Notes under the pieces: model-generated
The model's database searches: none
The model's input: only the letters and a program-made list of their open reading frames with translations
Told to the model about the DNA's origin: nothing
Position numbers and translations under genes: made by a program
DNA from: JABCZH01 sp963803775
Lineage (GTDB): Bacteria; Acidobacteriota; Terriglobia; Terriglobales; Acidobacteriaceae
Length of the DNA stretch: 64,000 bases
Reading direction: 5' to 3'
NCBI GenBank assembly: GCA_963803775.1
Contig: CAWDNS010000006.1
Span: 372,001-436,000 of the forward strand
Part shown: positions 1-7,675 of the stretch, piece after piece
Position numbering within the stretch: position 1 is the stretch's first letter
Layout of the letters: each line of letters opens with the position of its first letter

Positions 1-109
1 TGAATGTCGCTACTTCGAAATACTGAAGAAACACCACGCCGGCTGTTTCCCCTGTCTCCTACTCACCCTTTATAATTGTTGGTTCCCTGAACTCTTGCGG
101 AGGATGTGA

Positions 110-1537
110 ATGGCAGTGTCTTACAACGGTCTCGCTGTGCCTCCCGATGGTGCAACCATCGGCTACCTCAACGGGCGCTATTCGGTTCCCGACAATCCCA
201 TCATTCCTTTTATAGAAGGTGACGGCACTGGCCGTGACATTTGGAAGGCCTCGGTGCGTGTGTTCGACGCCGCGGTAGAAAAGGCTTACAGCGGCAAGCG
301 CCGCGTGGCCTGGTACGAGGTCTTTGCGGGAGAGAAAGCCTACTCCAAATTCAAGAACTGGCTGCCGGATGACACCGTCGACGCCATCCGTGAATTCCGC
401 GTTGCCATCAAAGGTCCTCTGACTACGCCCGTGGGTGGAGGAATTCGCTCGCTGAACGTCGCCCTGCGCCAGATCCTCGATCTCTACGCCTGCGTTCGTC
501 CGGTCAGATATTACAAAGGGACTCCGTCACCGGTGAAAAACCCAGAGCGCATGGATATCGTCATCTATCGCGAAAATACCGAAGACGTTTATGCCGGCAT
601 CGAGTGGGAAGAGGGAACTCCTGACTGTCTCCGGCTGATCGAATTTCTCAACAAAGACATGCTGAAGGGCAGCAAAAAGCAAGTCCGGCTCGATTCCGGT
701 GTAGGCATCAAACCCATCTCCGTTAGCGGAACCAAACGACTGGTGCGTGTTGCGATTCAGTTTGCCCTCGATAGTGGCCGCAAGACCGTCACCCTGGTGC
801 ACAAAGGAAACATTCAGAAGTTCACCGAGGGCGCGTTTCGCAAATGGGGTTATGAACTCGCAACCGAGGAGTTTCGCAGCCAGGTGGTGACCGAACGCGA
901 GAGCTGGATTCTCGACAATAAAGACAAAAACCCCAACCTCACGGCCGAAGAAAACGCCAGCCTCATCGAACCCGGCCTGGAGTTCGCGGCTGAAGCCTTC
1001 CGCCAATCGGTGTACCAGGAAGTACGCGACGTTCTTGATGCCATATATGCTACTCACGGCAAAGGTGCATGGAAGAAGAAGCTGATCGTCAACGACCGCA
1101 TTGCCGATTCCGTCTTTCAGCAAGTCATTACCCGGGCGGATGAGTATTCGGTGCTGGCCACGCCTAATCTAAATGGCGACTACATCTCCGATGCCTGTGC
1201 CGCGCAGGTTGGTGGATTGGGCATCGCTCCCGGCGCCAACATCGGCGACGGCTATGCCATCTTCGAGGCCACGCACGGCACTGCTCCTAAGTATGCCGAT
1301 AAAGATGTCATCAATCCTGGTTCGGTGATCTTGTCTGGCGTGATGATGTTCCGCTTGCTGGGTTGGAACGAAGCTGCCGATTTGATCGAGCAGGGAATGG
1401 AACGCACCATCGAGCAAAAGAAAGTCACGTATGATTTCGAGCGGCTCATGCCCGGCGCCACCAAAGTCAGCACCAGCGAATTCGCAGGCTACATTATCGA
1501 GAACATGGACGCGGCCGTGCTGAGCGGGACGCGATGA
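110..1537 (+). CDS. icd: NADP-dependent isocitrate dehydrogenase
   Basis: Oxidative decarboxylation of isocitrate to 2-oxoglutarate in the TCA cycle, cytosolic. The 475-residue protein matches the E. coli-type homodimeric enzyme over its whole length. Seen: the substrate loop GGGIRSLNVALRQ (S114, N116, R120), R130, the YRENTEDVYAGIEW block with R154, and the C-terminal FEATHGTAPKYADKD coenzyme loop; the Lys and Tyr-type residues of that loop favour NADP over NAD. It is longer than the E. coli enzyme (416 aa) because of an insert around residues 265-325, as in several acidobacterial and cyanobacterial forms (from memory). The ATG follows GGAGG by about 7 nt. TATAAT at 71-76 is a possible -10 box, with no good -35. 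mdh follows in the same direction but is separated by an inverted repeat, so the two may be separately terminated. Confidence 0.96.
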   Translation: MAVSYNGLAVPPDGATIGYLNGRYSVPDNPIIPFIEGDGTGRDIWKASVRVFDAAVEKAYSGKRRVAWYEVFAGEKAYSKFKNWLPDDTVDAIREFRVAIKGPLTTPVGGGIRSLNVALRQILDLYACVRPVRYYKGTPSPVKNPERMDIVIYRENTEDVYAGIEWEEGTPDCLRLIEFLNKDMLKGSKKQVRLDSGVGIKPISVSGTKRLVRVAIQFALDSGRKTVTLVHKGNIQKFTEGAFRKWGYELATEEFRSQVVTERESWILDNKDKNPNLTAEENASLIEPGLEFAAEAFRQSVYQEVRDVLDAIYATHGKGAWKKKLIVNDRIADSVFQQVITRADEYSVLATPNLNGDYISDACAAQVGGLGIAPGANIGDGYAIFEATHGTAPKYADKDVINPGSVILSGVMMFRLLGWNEAADLIEQGMERTIEQKKVTYDFERLMPGATKVSTSEFAGYIIENMDAAVLSGTR

Positions 1538-1539
1538 AT

Positions 1540-1617
1540 CTTAACCTCAGAGGACACAGAGGAACACAGAGTTCTATCCCGGCGCCGCTGTGCTCCTCTT
1601 TGTCCTCTGTGGTTAAG
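1540..1617. repeat. Inverted pair of CCTCTGTG-type repeats, hairpin between icd and mdh
   Basis: Left arm 1540-1568 and right arm 1589-1617 are near-perfect reverse complements (29 nt, about four mismatches), each built from the CCTCTGTGTCC-type unit and ending in the GGTTAAG motif. The right arm runs into CTTTT, so the transcript could form a long hairpin followed by U residues and act as a terminator for icd. It is the only copy of this repeat family in the window arranged as a head-to-head pair. Confidence 0.75.
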
Positions 1618-1645
1618 CTTTTACTAATGCTGGAAAGGACTCTTC

Positions 1646-2572
1646 ATGCGCAATAAAGTCACGATCGTAGGCTCTGGAAACGTAGGTGCCACTGCCGCTC
1701 ACTGGATCGCCTCCAAAGAATTAGCTGATGTCGTCCTCATCGACATCGTCGATGGCGTTCCCCAGGGCAAAGGTCTCGATCTGCTCGAAGCCATGCCTAT
1801 CGAGAAGCGCGACTCCCACGTCCTCGGCACCAATGACTACGCCGACACCGCCAACTCCGACATCGTAGTCATCACCGCCGGCATCCCCCGCAAGCCCGGT
1901 ATGAGCCGTGACGACCTGCTCAACACCAACCACAAGATCATGAAAGATGTGGTGAGCAAAGCGGTTCAGTACTCACCGAAATGCATCCTCATCATCGTGT
2001 CGAACCCGCTCGATGCCATGGCCCAGGCCGCCTATAAAATGAGCGGCTTGCCTCGCGAGCGCGTAATCGGCATGGCCGGTGTGCTCGATTCCGCCCGCTT
2101 TCGAGCCTTCATCGCAGAGGAACTGAAAGTCAGCGTCGAGAATGTCACTGCCTTCGTTCTCGGCGGACATGGCGATACCATGGTTCCCCTGCCGCGCTAT
2201 TCCACTGTGGCCGGCATTCCCATCACCGAATTGATGGATAAGGCCACGGTCGAGCGATTAGTCCAGCGCACTCGCGACGGCGGCGCCGAGATCGTGAAAT
2301 ATCTCAAGACCGGCAGCGCGTATTACGCGCCGTCGGCCGCGGTTGCTGAGATGGTCGAGGCGATTTTGAAAGACAAGAAGAAGATTTTGCCCTGCGCTGC
2401 TTATCTCGAAGGCGAATACGGAATCAAAGGCCTCTACGTCGGTGTGCCGGTGAAGCTGGGATCCAAGGGGATCGAGAAGATCATCGAAATCAAACTCACG
2501 TCTGACGAACAGGCAGCGCTGAATAAGAGCGCTGACGCGGTGAAGGAGTTGGTGGCTGTGATTGGGGTGTAA
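1646..2572 (+). CDS. mdh: Malate dehydrogenase (LDH-like type)
   Basis: Reversible oxidation of malate to oxaloacetate with NAD, last step of the TCA cycle. The 308-residue protein is the normal length for the LDH-like MDH family. Seen: the Rossmann motif GSGNVG at 9-14, Asp33 at the end of the second strand (NAD preference), the mobile loop Arg pair R82 and R88 (RKPGMSR, the MDH rather than LDH pattern), N120, D148/R151 and the catalytic His in GGHGDTMV (H175). The ATG lies a short distance after GGAAAGGA. Grouped with icd in the same orientation; it ends 5 nt before a dispersed intergenic repeat. Confidence 0.96.
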   Translation: MRNKVTIVGSGNVGATAAHWIASKELADVVLIDIVDGVPQGKGLDLLEAMPIEKRDSHVLGTNDYADTANSDIVVITAGIPRKPGMSRDDLLNTNHKIMKDVVSKAVQYSPKCILIIVSNPLDAMAQAAYKMSGLPRERVIGMAGVLDSARFRAFIAEELKVSVENVTAFVLGGHGDTMVPLPRYSTVAGIPITELMDKATVERLVQRTRDGGAEIVKYLKTGSAYYAPSAAVAEMVEAILKDKKKILPCAAYLEGEYGIKGLYVGVPVKLGSKGIEKIIEIKLTSDEQAALNKSADAVKELVAVIGV

Positions 2573-2576
2573 CCAT

Positions 2577-2606
2577 TGTCATGCTGAGCCCAGTCGAAGG
2601 ATCCCT
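2577..2606. repeat. Dispersed TGAGC-GTCGAAGG repeat, copy 1
   Basis: The stretch TCATGCTGAGC-CCAGTCGAAGGATCCC is one copy of a short repeat recognisable in many environmental bacterial genomes. A second, diverged copy is at 55936-55967. It lies in the mdh-mlaD spacer and is not coding. Confidence 0.7.
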
Positions 2607-2658
2607 ATTTTTCTCTCCTATTTCTGCCGTATCATAGGTGCGTCTGACGAGGCACTCC

Positions 2659-3183
2659 ATGCGGAAGGTAGCCCTAGTCTTCCTAGTCGCCGTGATAGCG
2701 GTCATCCTCTGGCTACCGTTGCGAAAGCCTCCGACCCACCGCATGAGCCTGACTACCTACTTCCGAAATGGTGGCGGGTTGCGAGCCAGCGCATCCGTCA
2801 GGGTCGATGGTGTCGATGTGGGCTCGGTAACGAGTGTACGCGTTCGTCCAGAATTGGGAGAGCGGCCCGTCGAAGTAGTGATGGCGATTGCCACACCTTA
2901 CGATCTAGCCATCCCAAACGATTCAAATGCGCGATTGGCAACTCAGGGACTGTTGGATCCGACAGGCGTGGAGATCGATACTCGCCACGCTCGGGGAGTT
3001 CGGATCGGCAATAACGGCGTACTGACGAGCTCAGAGTCACCAGACGAGACAAAGGAAGCAATCGGCCAAGCCGAGAAGGCTATGAATCGCCTAGCAGATC
3101 AGATTGCCGAAACAACCAAGAAACTTTCCCCGCCGGGCAAGAAAACCGACACCACTAAAACCAACGATCCTGCCGCAAAATAG
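2659..3183 (+). CDS. MlaD/MCE-domain protein (lipid transport substrate-binding type)
   Basis: Short single-pass protein with one N-terminal membrane segment (residues about 3-22, VALVFLVAVIAVILWLPL) and an MCE/MlaD-type beta domain: TYFRNGGGLRASASVRVDGVDVGSV followed by an RPVEVVMAI strand and a GLLDPTGVEID segment typical of MlaD. MCE proteins bind phospholipid in the periplasm for an ABC (Mla-like) system. The tail is Lys/Thr rich and low in complexity. At about 174 aa it is near MlaD length. A GTG at 2638 is an alternative start, but the ATG at 2659 has GAGG at a suitable distance and starts the membrane segment directly. No MlaE or MlaF partner lies next to it, so the rest of the transporter must be elsewhere. 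Confidence 0.75.
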   Translation: MRKVALVFLVAVIAVILWLPLRKPPTHRMSLTTYFRNGGGLRASASVRVDGVDVGSVTSVRVRPELGERPVEVVMAIATPYDLAIPNDSNARLATQGLLDPTGVEIDTRHARGVRIGNNGVLTSSESPDETKEAIGQAEKAMNRLADQIAETTKKLSPPGKKTDTTKTNDPAAK

Positions 3184-3198
3184 CTTACCGGCGGAACC

Positions 3199-3726
3199 CT
3201 ACACTCTCTCCACCACTACCGACTTAAGCACCGCATCCTTCACCGGCTTGTCATTTCTACCGCGCGGGACGCCAACAATCTTCTCCACAACATCCTGACC
3301 TTCGACCACCTCGCCGAAAATCGTATGTTTGCCGGTGAGCCATGTGGTAGGAGCCAATGTAATAAAAAATTGTGAGCCATTGGTATTTGGTCCGGCATTG
3401 GCCATGGCCAGTTTGCCTGGCTTGTCGAACTTGTGCGGCGATCCTTTGGTCTCATCCTCGAACTGATAACCGGGGCCGCCCATGCCCGTGCCCGCCGGGT
3501 CGCCGCCTTGAATCATGAAATCAGGAATGACCCGGTGAAAGATGGTGCCGTCGTACAACCGGTCTGTACTCTTTTTTCGGCTGACGGGATGCGTCCACTC
3601 CCGCTTACCCTCAGCCAGTTCGACGAAATTTGCCACCGTCTTGGGAGCTTCTTTCTCGAACAAGCGGCAGACTATTGTCCCCTCAGAAGTAGTAAAAGTC
3701 GCATAAGTGCCAGGTTGGCGTGCCAT
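3199..3726 (-). CDS. ppiB: Peptidyl-prolyl cis-trans isomerase, cyclophilin type (cytosolic)
   Basis: Cyclophilin that accelerates proline isomerisation during folding. Seen: FHRVIPDFMIQGGDP with the catalytic Arg, the GPNTNGSQFFIT block with Gln, Phe and substrate-groove residues, and a closing IVGVPRG-NDKP segment. The 175-residue length is that of a single-domain bacterial cyclophilin; there is no signal peptide, so a cytosolic location is inferred. It is followed upstream (18 nt) by a second, exported cyclophilin in the same direction; the pair probably forms one transcript and gives one enzyme for each compartment. Confidence 0.93.
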   Translation of the reverse strand: MARQPGTYATFTTSEGTIVCRLFEKEAPKTVANFVELAEGKREWTHPVSRKKSTDRLYDGTIFHRVIPDFMIQGGDPAGTGMGGPGYQFEDETKGSPHKFDKPGKLAMANAGPNTNGSQFFITLAPTTWLTGKHTIFGEVVEGQDVVEKIVGVPRGRNDKPVKDAVLKSVVVERV

Positions 3727-3744
3727 GAAAATCCTTTCCGTAAG

Positions 3745-4341
3745 TTACTTTGCACCCTTAATCGTGATGTGAACAATCTTCACCGGCCGGTAAGGCTTGT
3801 CGTCAGAATCTCGCCCCATGCGCGCGATCTCTTTCACCAGCGCCACGCTGGCATCGTCGCATTGCCCGAAAAGTGTATAGCCGCCATTCAGACTGGCGTA
3901 GGGAACTTCAGTGATAAAGAATTGCGACCCGTTGGTGTCCGGGCCGGAATTTGCATAAGCCAGGCGTCCCGGCCGATCAAACTTATAGTCCGGAGAAGTC
4001 TCGTTCTTGAATTGGTAGCCGGGATCGCCGGTGCCGTTGCCCGCGGGGTCTCCACCTTGAATCATGAAGTTCGGGATGACCCGGTGGAAGATGGTCCCGT
4101 CGTAGAGCGGTACGCCATGCTTCTTCTGATGAGTGACGGGACTGGTCCAGTCTTTGGTGCCATTCGAGAGGCCAATGAAGTTCGCGACGCCGATGGGGGC
4201 TACGTCCGGGAATAAAGTGCAGGTGAGCTTGCCAGCCGTGGTGTCGATGATGGCTGTAGGCTGAGCTCCAGCCGCGGCGAACGCCGCCTGTGACATCAAA
4301 GCGAACAAAATAATAATTGCAGCGAGAACTGGCTTGCGCAT
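3745..4341 (-). CDS. Peptidyl-prolyl cis-trans isomerase, cyclophilin type (exported)
   Basis: Second cyclophilin, with the same FHRVIPNFMIQGGDP and GPDTNGSQFFIT signatures, but starting with a typical Sec signal peptide (MRKPVLAAIIILFALMSQAAFAAAG, cleavage near residue 23). It is therefore expected in the periplasm, where it would help fold exported proteins. It lies 18 nt upstream of the cytosolic copy and shares many residues with it, which suggests a tandem duplication followed by gain of a signal sequence. The 198-residue length is fully accounted for by signal plus one cyclophilin domain. Confidence 0.93.
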   Translation of the reverse strand: MRKPVLAAIIILFALMSQAAFAAAGAQPTAIIDTTAGKLTCTLFPDVAPIGVANFIGLSNGTKDWTSPVTHQKKHGVPLYDGTIFHRVIPNFMIQGGDPAGNGTGDPGYQFKNETSPDYKFDRPGRLAYANSGPDTNGSQFFITEVPYASLNGGYTLFGQCDDASVALVKEIARMGRDSDDKPYRPVKIVHITIKGAK

Positions 4342-4431
4342 GACTCAGCTCCTTGAAGTTTGATAGCAGAATTATGAATTGTACGACACGAGCGCGGAAT
4401 TTGCCTCAGGGATTGTACCTGTTCGGTTTTC

Positions 4432-4483
4432 TTCGCGACCTTAGCGAAAACTTTGCGCACTTCGCGGTTAAAAGCTTTGCTTC
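4432..4483. repeat. CTTCGCG-type dispersed repeat
   Basis: Tandem-like units of CTTCGCGACC, TTAGCGAAAA, CTTTGCGCA and CTTCGCGGTTAAAAG, about 10-11 nt apart. It is a variant of the CCTCTGTG family and lies between the two minus-strand genes, just past the stop codon of the dipeptidase gene. Confidence 0.55.
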
Positions 4484-5733
4484 TGCATCTCCCGGCTCAC
4501 CCGCTCCACCTCAGCAAACACCCGCAGCACATTGCCGCCGAGAATCTTGCGAATGTCCTCGGCGCTATATCCTCGATCCAGCAGCCCCTGCGTGATCTTG
4601 GGCAGGTCAGCGGCTGAATCCATCCCCTCCGGCGTCTGTCCGCTTACGCCGTCGAAGTCCGATCCCAGTCCCACGTGGTCCACGCCCGCTACCTTTGCGA
4701 TATGATCAATCTGGTCGATCAGCACTTTGAACGGTGGCCGCGGTATCTTCGCCATCCATTGGCGCTGGATGCGTTCCTCATCCATGTAGGAAGGCATCTT
4801 GCCCTCGGCCTTCAACTTGTCCAGATACTCTTTGACAGCGGCATCGCGTTCTTTCTCCTGCGCCTTATTGGCATCCCAGTAGCTCTGATCATCGAAGCCG
4901 GAATAGAAATTCACATCCACCACCCCGCCGTTTTTCGCCACCGCCCGCAGCATGTCGTCGGCCATATTGCGGGGCGCATTGCAGAGCGCCCGGGCCGACG
5001 AATGCGATGCGATGACCGGAGCTTTGCTTGCCGCGATTGCATCCCAGAACGTCTTGTCGGCAACGTGCGAAATGTCCACCATCATTCCCAGGCGATTCAT
5101 TTCCAGGACAACCTGCTTGCCGAAATCAGTGAGCCCATTGTGATGTTGAATCTTGGGATCGTCGATGTCACCGGAAGAGTCCGCCCACTCGTTGGTGTTA
5201 GACCAGGAGAGAGTCATGTACCGAACTCCAAGGCGATAGAAGTCGCGCAGCACGCGGATGCTGTTCTCGATGGAGTGGCCACCTTCAATCCCCATCAACG
5301 CCGCCAGTTTCTTCTGTTTGTGAGCGCGTTCAATGTCGGCGACAGAAAAGGCCATCATCATCCGATCAGGATGGCGCGCCGCCTGCTCATACACGGTATC
5401 GATCAATTCTAGGGTGTGTTTAGCATAGTGTCCCTGATTGGTCTCAGGATCCACCCAAATCGAAAAAAACTCCGCTCCCAGGTTGCCGGCGCGAGCCTTA
5501 TCTAGACTCATGTGACCAATGTCCTTGGGATCGCTGTTGCCAATGTCGAAGTTGTCGTCGAGAAAACGCTGCGGTGTGTCCGCGTGAGTATCGACCACGA
5601 TTGCCGATTCATGGATTGCCTGTGCCTTCGGACTGATCGCGGACGGATTCTGGCCGAGAGCGAGCGAAGAAAGCAGGATTATCATCCAGCCGAAGAAGCG
5701 CAAGCGGACTACAGACCCAAAGAATGGATTCAT
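4468..5733 (-). CDS. Membrane dipeptidase (renal dipeptidase-like, peptidase M19)
   Basis: Zinc dipeptidase of family M19, hydrolysing dipeptides, often with a D-residue at the C side. Seen: the first metal ligands in VDTHADTP (H50, D52), the bridging Glu in GIEGGHSIENS, the later His ligands in DISHVADKTF and ASHSSARA, and the closing HVGLGSDFDGV motif. All five expected metal ligands are present, so activity is likely. An N-terminal signal peptide (residues about 10-27, ending SSLALGQ) places it in the periplasm or outer envelope. The 421-residue length is normal. It may serve peptide scavenging or D-amino acid dipeptide turnover; no transport genes are adjacent. Confidence 0.92.
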   Translation of the reverse strand: MNPFFGSVVRLRFFGWMIILLSSLALGQNPSAISPKAQAIHESAIVVDTHADTPQRFLDDNFDIGNSDPKDIGHMSLDKARAGNLGAEFFSIWVDPETNQGHYAKHTLELIDTVYEQAARHPDRMMMAFSVADIERAHKQKKLAALMGIEGGHSIENSIRVLRDFYRLGVRYMTLSWSNTNEWADSSGDIDDPKIQHHNGLTDFGKQVVLEMNRLGMMVDISHVADKTFWDAIAASKAPVIASHSSARALCNAPRNMADDMLRAVAKNGGVVDVNFYSGFDDQSYWDANKAQEKERDAAVKEYLDKLKAEGKMPSYMDEERIQRQWMAKIPRPPFKVLIDQIDHIAKVAGVDHVGLGSDFDGVSGQTPEGMDSAADLPKITQGLLDRGYSAEDIRKILGGNVLRVFAEVERVSREMQKQSF

Positions 5734-5800
5734 CGGATTAAGGCAAGAATTCTATACGCTGGGAAGGAAAAACGGGAATTGCCGCTGCGGATAATCTGGT

Positions 5801-6574
5801 TTACTGCTCGGTACTGTTGATCGCGACCGCTTCCGGTAGCGGGCCATCGGAGGACTGGTTGCCCGCCTGCGCGCCGGCTGGGGTCCGCGACTCGCGCCAA
5901 TCGCCGTAGCTGCCCGAGACCGCTACGTGGAACACCCACTGCCGCCGCTCTTCTTCGGGTTCAATCAGGCCCTGCTCCTTGAGCGGCATCATGTAATCTT
6001 GCATCCAGGCAATTTCTTCGCGGGTCATTCCCCGCCGTTGAATATCTACGGTGATTCCAGCCAGGTGAGACGATGCCGTCTCGCCCTTCTCCGGCGCCGC
6101 GTTGCGATTGTGGCGGCGCAGCTTCTTCTGCACCTGCACCGTTCGAACTGCGGAATTCACCTGAATCTGATCATGAAACTCGTTGAAATACGCTCCGCTC
6201 AAGTCCTGGAGAAAATCGCGCGTCCACGGACGGCAATAACGGCGGTCAGGGTCAAGCTGGGGATCGATGCGCAGCGTCTCCCCTTCAGGAAGCGAAACCA
6301 GATCGCCACTCGCCACCAGCCGGTCCAGTTCAGCCTGGTTCTGAATGCGCGGCAATTCCAGCCGGTCGATCTCCGCATTCTGCCGTAACAACGAATCGCG
6401 GGAAGGCCGAAACACCGGATTCCATCGTGTGCGACGCAGGTGCAGTCGGTGCTTGCGATGAGGCGATTGCACCGGCACATATTGATGCAAGCCGAAAGCC
6501 TGAGCACACATCGCCAATGTCAGCAGTGCGGCCAGAACGATTTTTGGCAATCTCGCTCTCACGAAGTGACTCAA
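5801..6574 (-). CDS. DUF5715 / M15-like exported peptidoglycan peptidase candidate
   Basis: Exported 257-residue protein (signal peptide about 1-28). The central part, VNSAVRTVQVQKKL through SSHLAGITVDIQRRG, and the later QWVFHVAV are what DUF5715 and M15/YcbK-like zinc carboxypeptidases show. H170, D177 and H216 are placed as the SxHxxG-x-D and His ligands of the M15 metal site. The function inferred is cleavage of cell-wall peptide cross-links, in the periplasm. The region before residue 90 is basic and unlike the catalytic part; the last 35 residues look disordered. It starts on its own promoter, with the dipeptidase gene following 67 nt downstream on the same strand. Confidence 0.7.
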   Translation of the reverse strand: MSHFVRARLPKIVLAALLTLAMCAQAFGLHQYVPVQSPHRKHRLHLRRTRWNPVFRPSRDSLLRQNAEIDRLELPRIQNQAELDRLVASGDLVSLPEGETLRIDPQLDPDRRYCRPWTRDFLQDLSGAYFNEFHDQIQVNSAVRTVQVQKKLRRHNRNAAPEKGETASSHLAGITVDIQRRGMTREEIAWMQDYMMPLKEQGLIEPEEERRQWVFHVAVSGSYGDWRESRTPAGAQAGNQSSDGPLPEAVAINSTEQ

Positions 6575-6848
6575 TTCCTCAAGTCTTCTGTATGGCTGAG
6601 TAGGCGCTCATTCTAGCGCACTGCCCACACCGACTGTCTAAGAAATATGCTTTCTGGTTACCAAAGAGTTGCCTGGCCGCAGGTTACTGTAGTTACTTTA
6701 TCGCTTGCCGCCAGCACACACCGTCTTATGTAGAGCAGATGGGATGCCGTTTCTAAGGCCAGACTCATCTGCGCAAGTGGCTGGATTGCAAGGGTTGGAG
6801 TGTTGCATAAAATGGTGGTCGAGGGCGAGTGACAAAAAACTGGCGCTT

Positions 6849-7595
6849 TCACTTGCGGAAAAGGTCACCGATGGCTTGTTTCATCACTGCGCCGCCGACC
6901 TCGGAAATCGAGCGCGTGAGAGGGATATCCTTGGGGCAGGCCTCCACGCAATTCTGCGCGTAGCCGCACTCCTGAATGCCGCCATCGCCCATCAACGCCG
7001 TCAGCCGCTCACGCTCGAGCGCCGCACCCGTGGGATGCGTGTTGAACAGCCGCACCTGAGCAATGGTCGCCGCGCCGACAAAGCCGGTTTCTTCGTTGAA
7101 CTGAGGGCAAACCTCCATGCAGCAGCAGCAAGAAATACAACGCGACAATGGATAAGCTGCTTCCTGTTGTTCGGCGGTCATGCGTGGGCCGGGGCCAAGG
7201 TCGTAAGTCCCATCGATCGGAACCCAGGCTTTTACGGCCTTGAGATTCTCGAAAAGTACCTGGCGATCAACCGCCAGATCGCGCACTACGGGGAACTTTG
7301 AAAACGGTTCCAGCCGGATGGGTTGCTCGAGCTTGTCCACCAGCGCCGAACATGCCATGCGGGCACGGCCATTGATCAGCATCGCGCACGAGCCGCAAAC
7401 TTCCTCCAGACAATTCGAATCGTAGGTGATCGGAGTAGTGGGCTTGCCGTCGCGGGTGACCGGGTTGGCCGCGATGTCCATCAGGCAGGAGATCACATTC
7501 ATCCCCGGCTTATGCGGGAGATCGAATTCCTCCCACCGCGGCTTGTCAGCGGGAGTCGCTTGACGCCTGATCTTGATGATTACGCTCTTGGCCAT
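6849..7595 (-). CDS. sdhB: Succinate dehydrogenase iron-sulfur subunit
   Basis: Electron-transfer subunit of complex II. Seen: the [2Fe-2S] ligands C62, C67, C70 and C82 (SNCLEEVCGSCAMLINGRARMAC pattern), and the [4Fe-4S]/[3Fe-4S] region SRCISCCCCMEVCPQ (C153, C156, C159, C163) with C210, C216 and C220. The four consecutive cysteines 156-159 are unusual; the usual form has Gly or another residue at the second position. The 248-residue length is normal. It is last in the sdhC-sdhA-sdhB order of the B. subtilis/epsilon-type complex, with a dispersed repeat in the sdhA-sdhB spacer. Confidence 0.96.
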   Translation of the reverse strand: MAKSVIIKIRRQATPADKPRWEEFDLPHKPGMNVISCLMDIAANPVTRDGKPTTPITYDSNCLEEVCGSCAMLINGRARMACSALVDKLEQPIRLEPFSKFPVVRDLAVDRQVLFENLKAVKAWVPIDGTYDLGPGPRMTAEQQEAAYPLSRCISCCCCMEVCPQFNEETGFVGAATIAQVRLFNTHPTGAALERERLTALMGDGGIQECGYAQNCVEACPKDIPLTRSISEVGGAVMKQAIGDLFRK

Positions 7596-7632
7596 TAGCT
7601 GTTAGCCCTTAGCTCCTATTTTCAAAGCCCGA

Positions 7633-7672
7633 TGCTTTCCTCTGTGTTCCCTGTGTCCTCTGTGGTGAAAGC
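7633..7672. repeat. CCTCTGTG-type dispersed repeat in the sdhA-sdhB spacer
   Basis: CCTCTGTGTTCCCTGTGTCC followed by TCTGTGGTGAAAGC, three consecutive units of about 10 nt. It sits inside an operon that should be co-transcribed, so this single-arm copy cannot be a strong terminator. Confidence 0.65.
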
Positions 7673-7675
7673 TTT

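Noticed and set aside
1..109. Small gene before icd
   Set aside because: Too short and without a Shine-Dalgarno site; the only visible feature is a TATAAT at 71-76.
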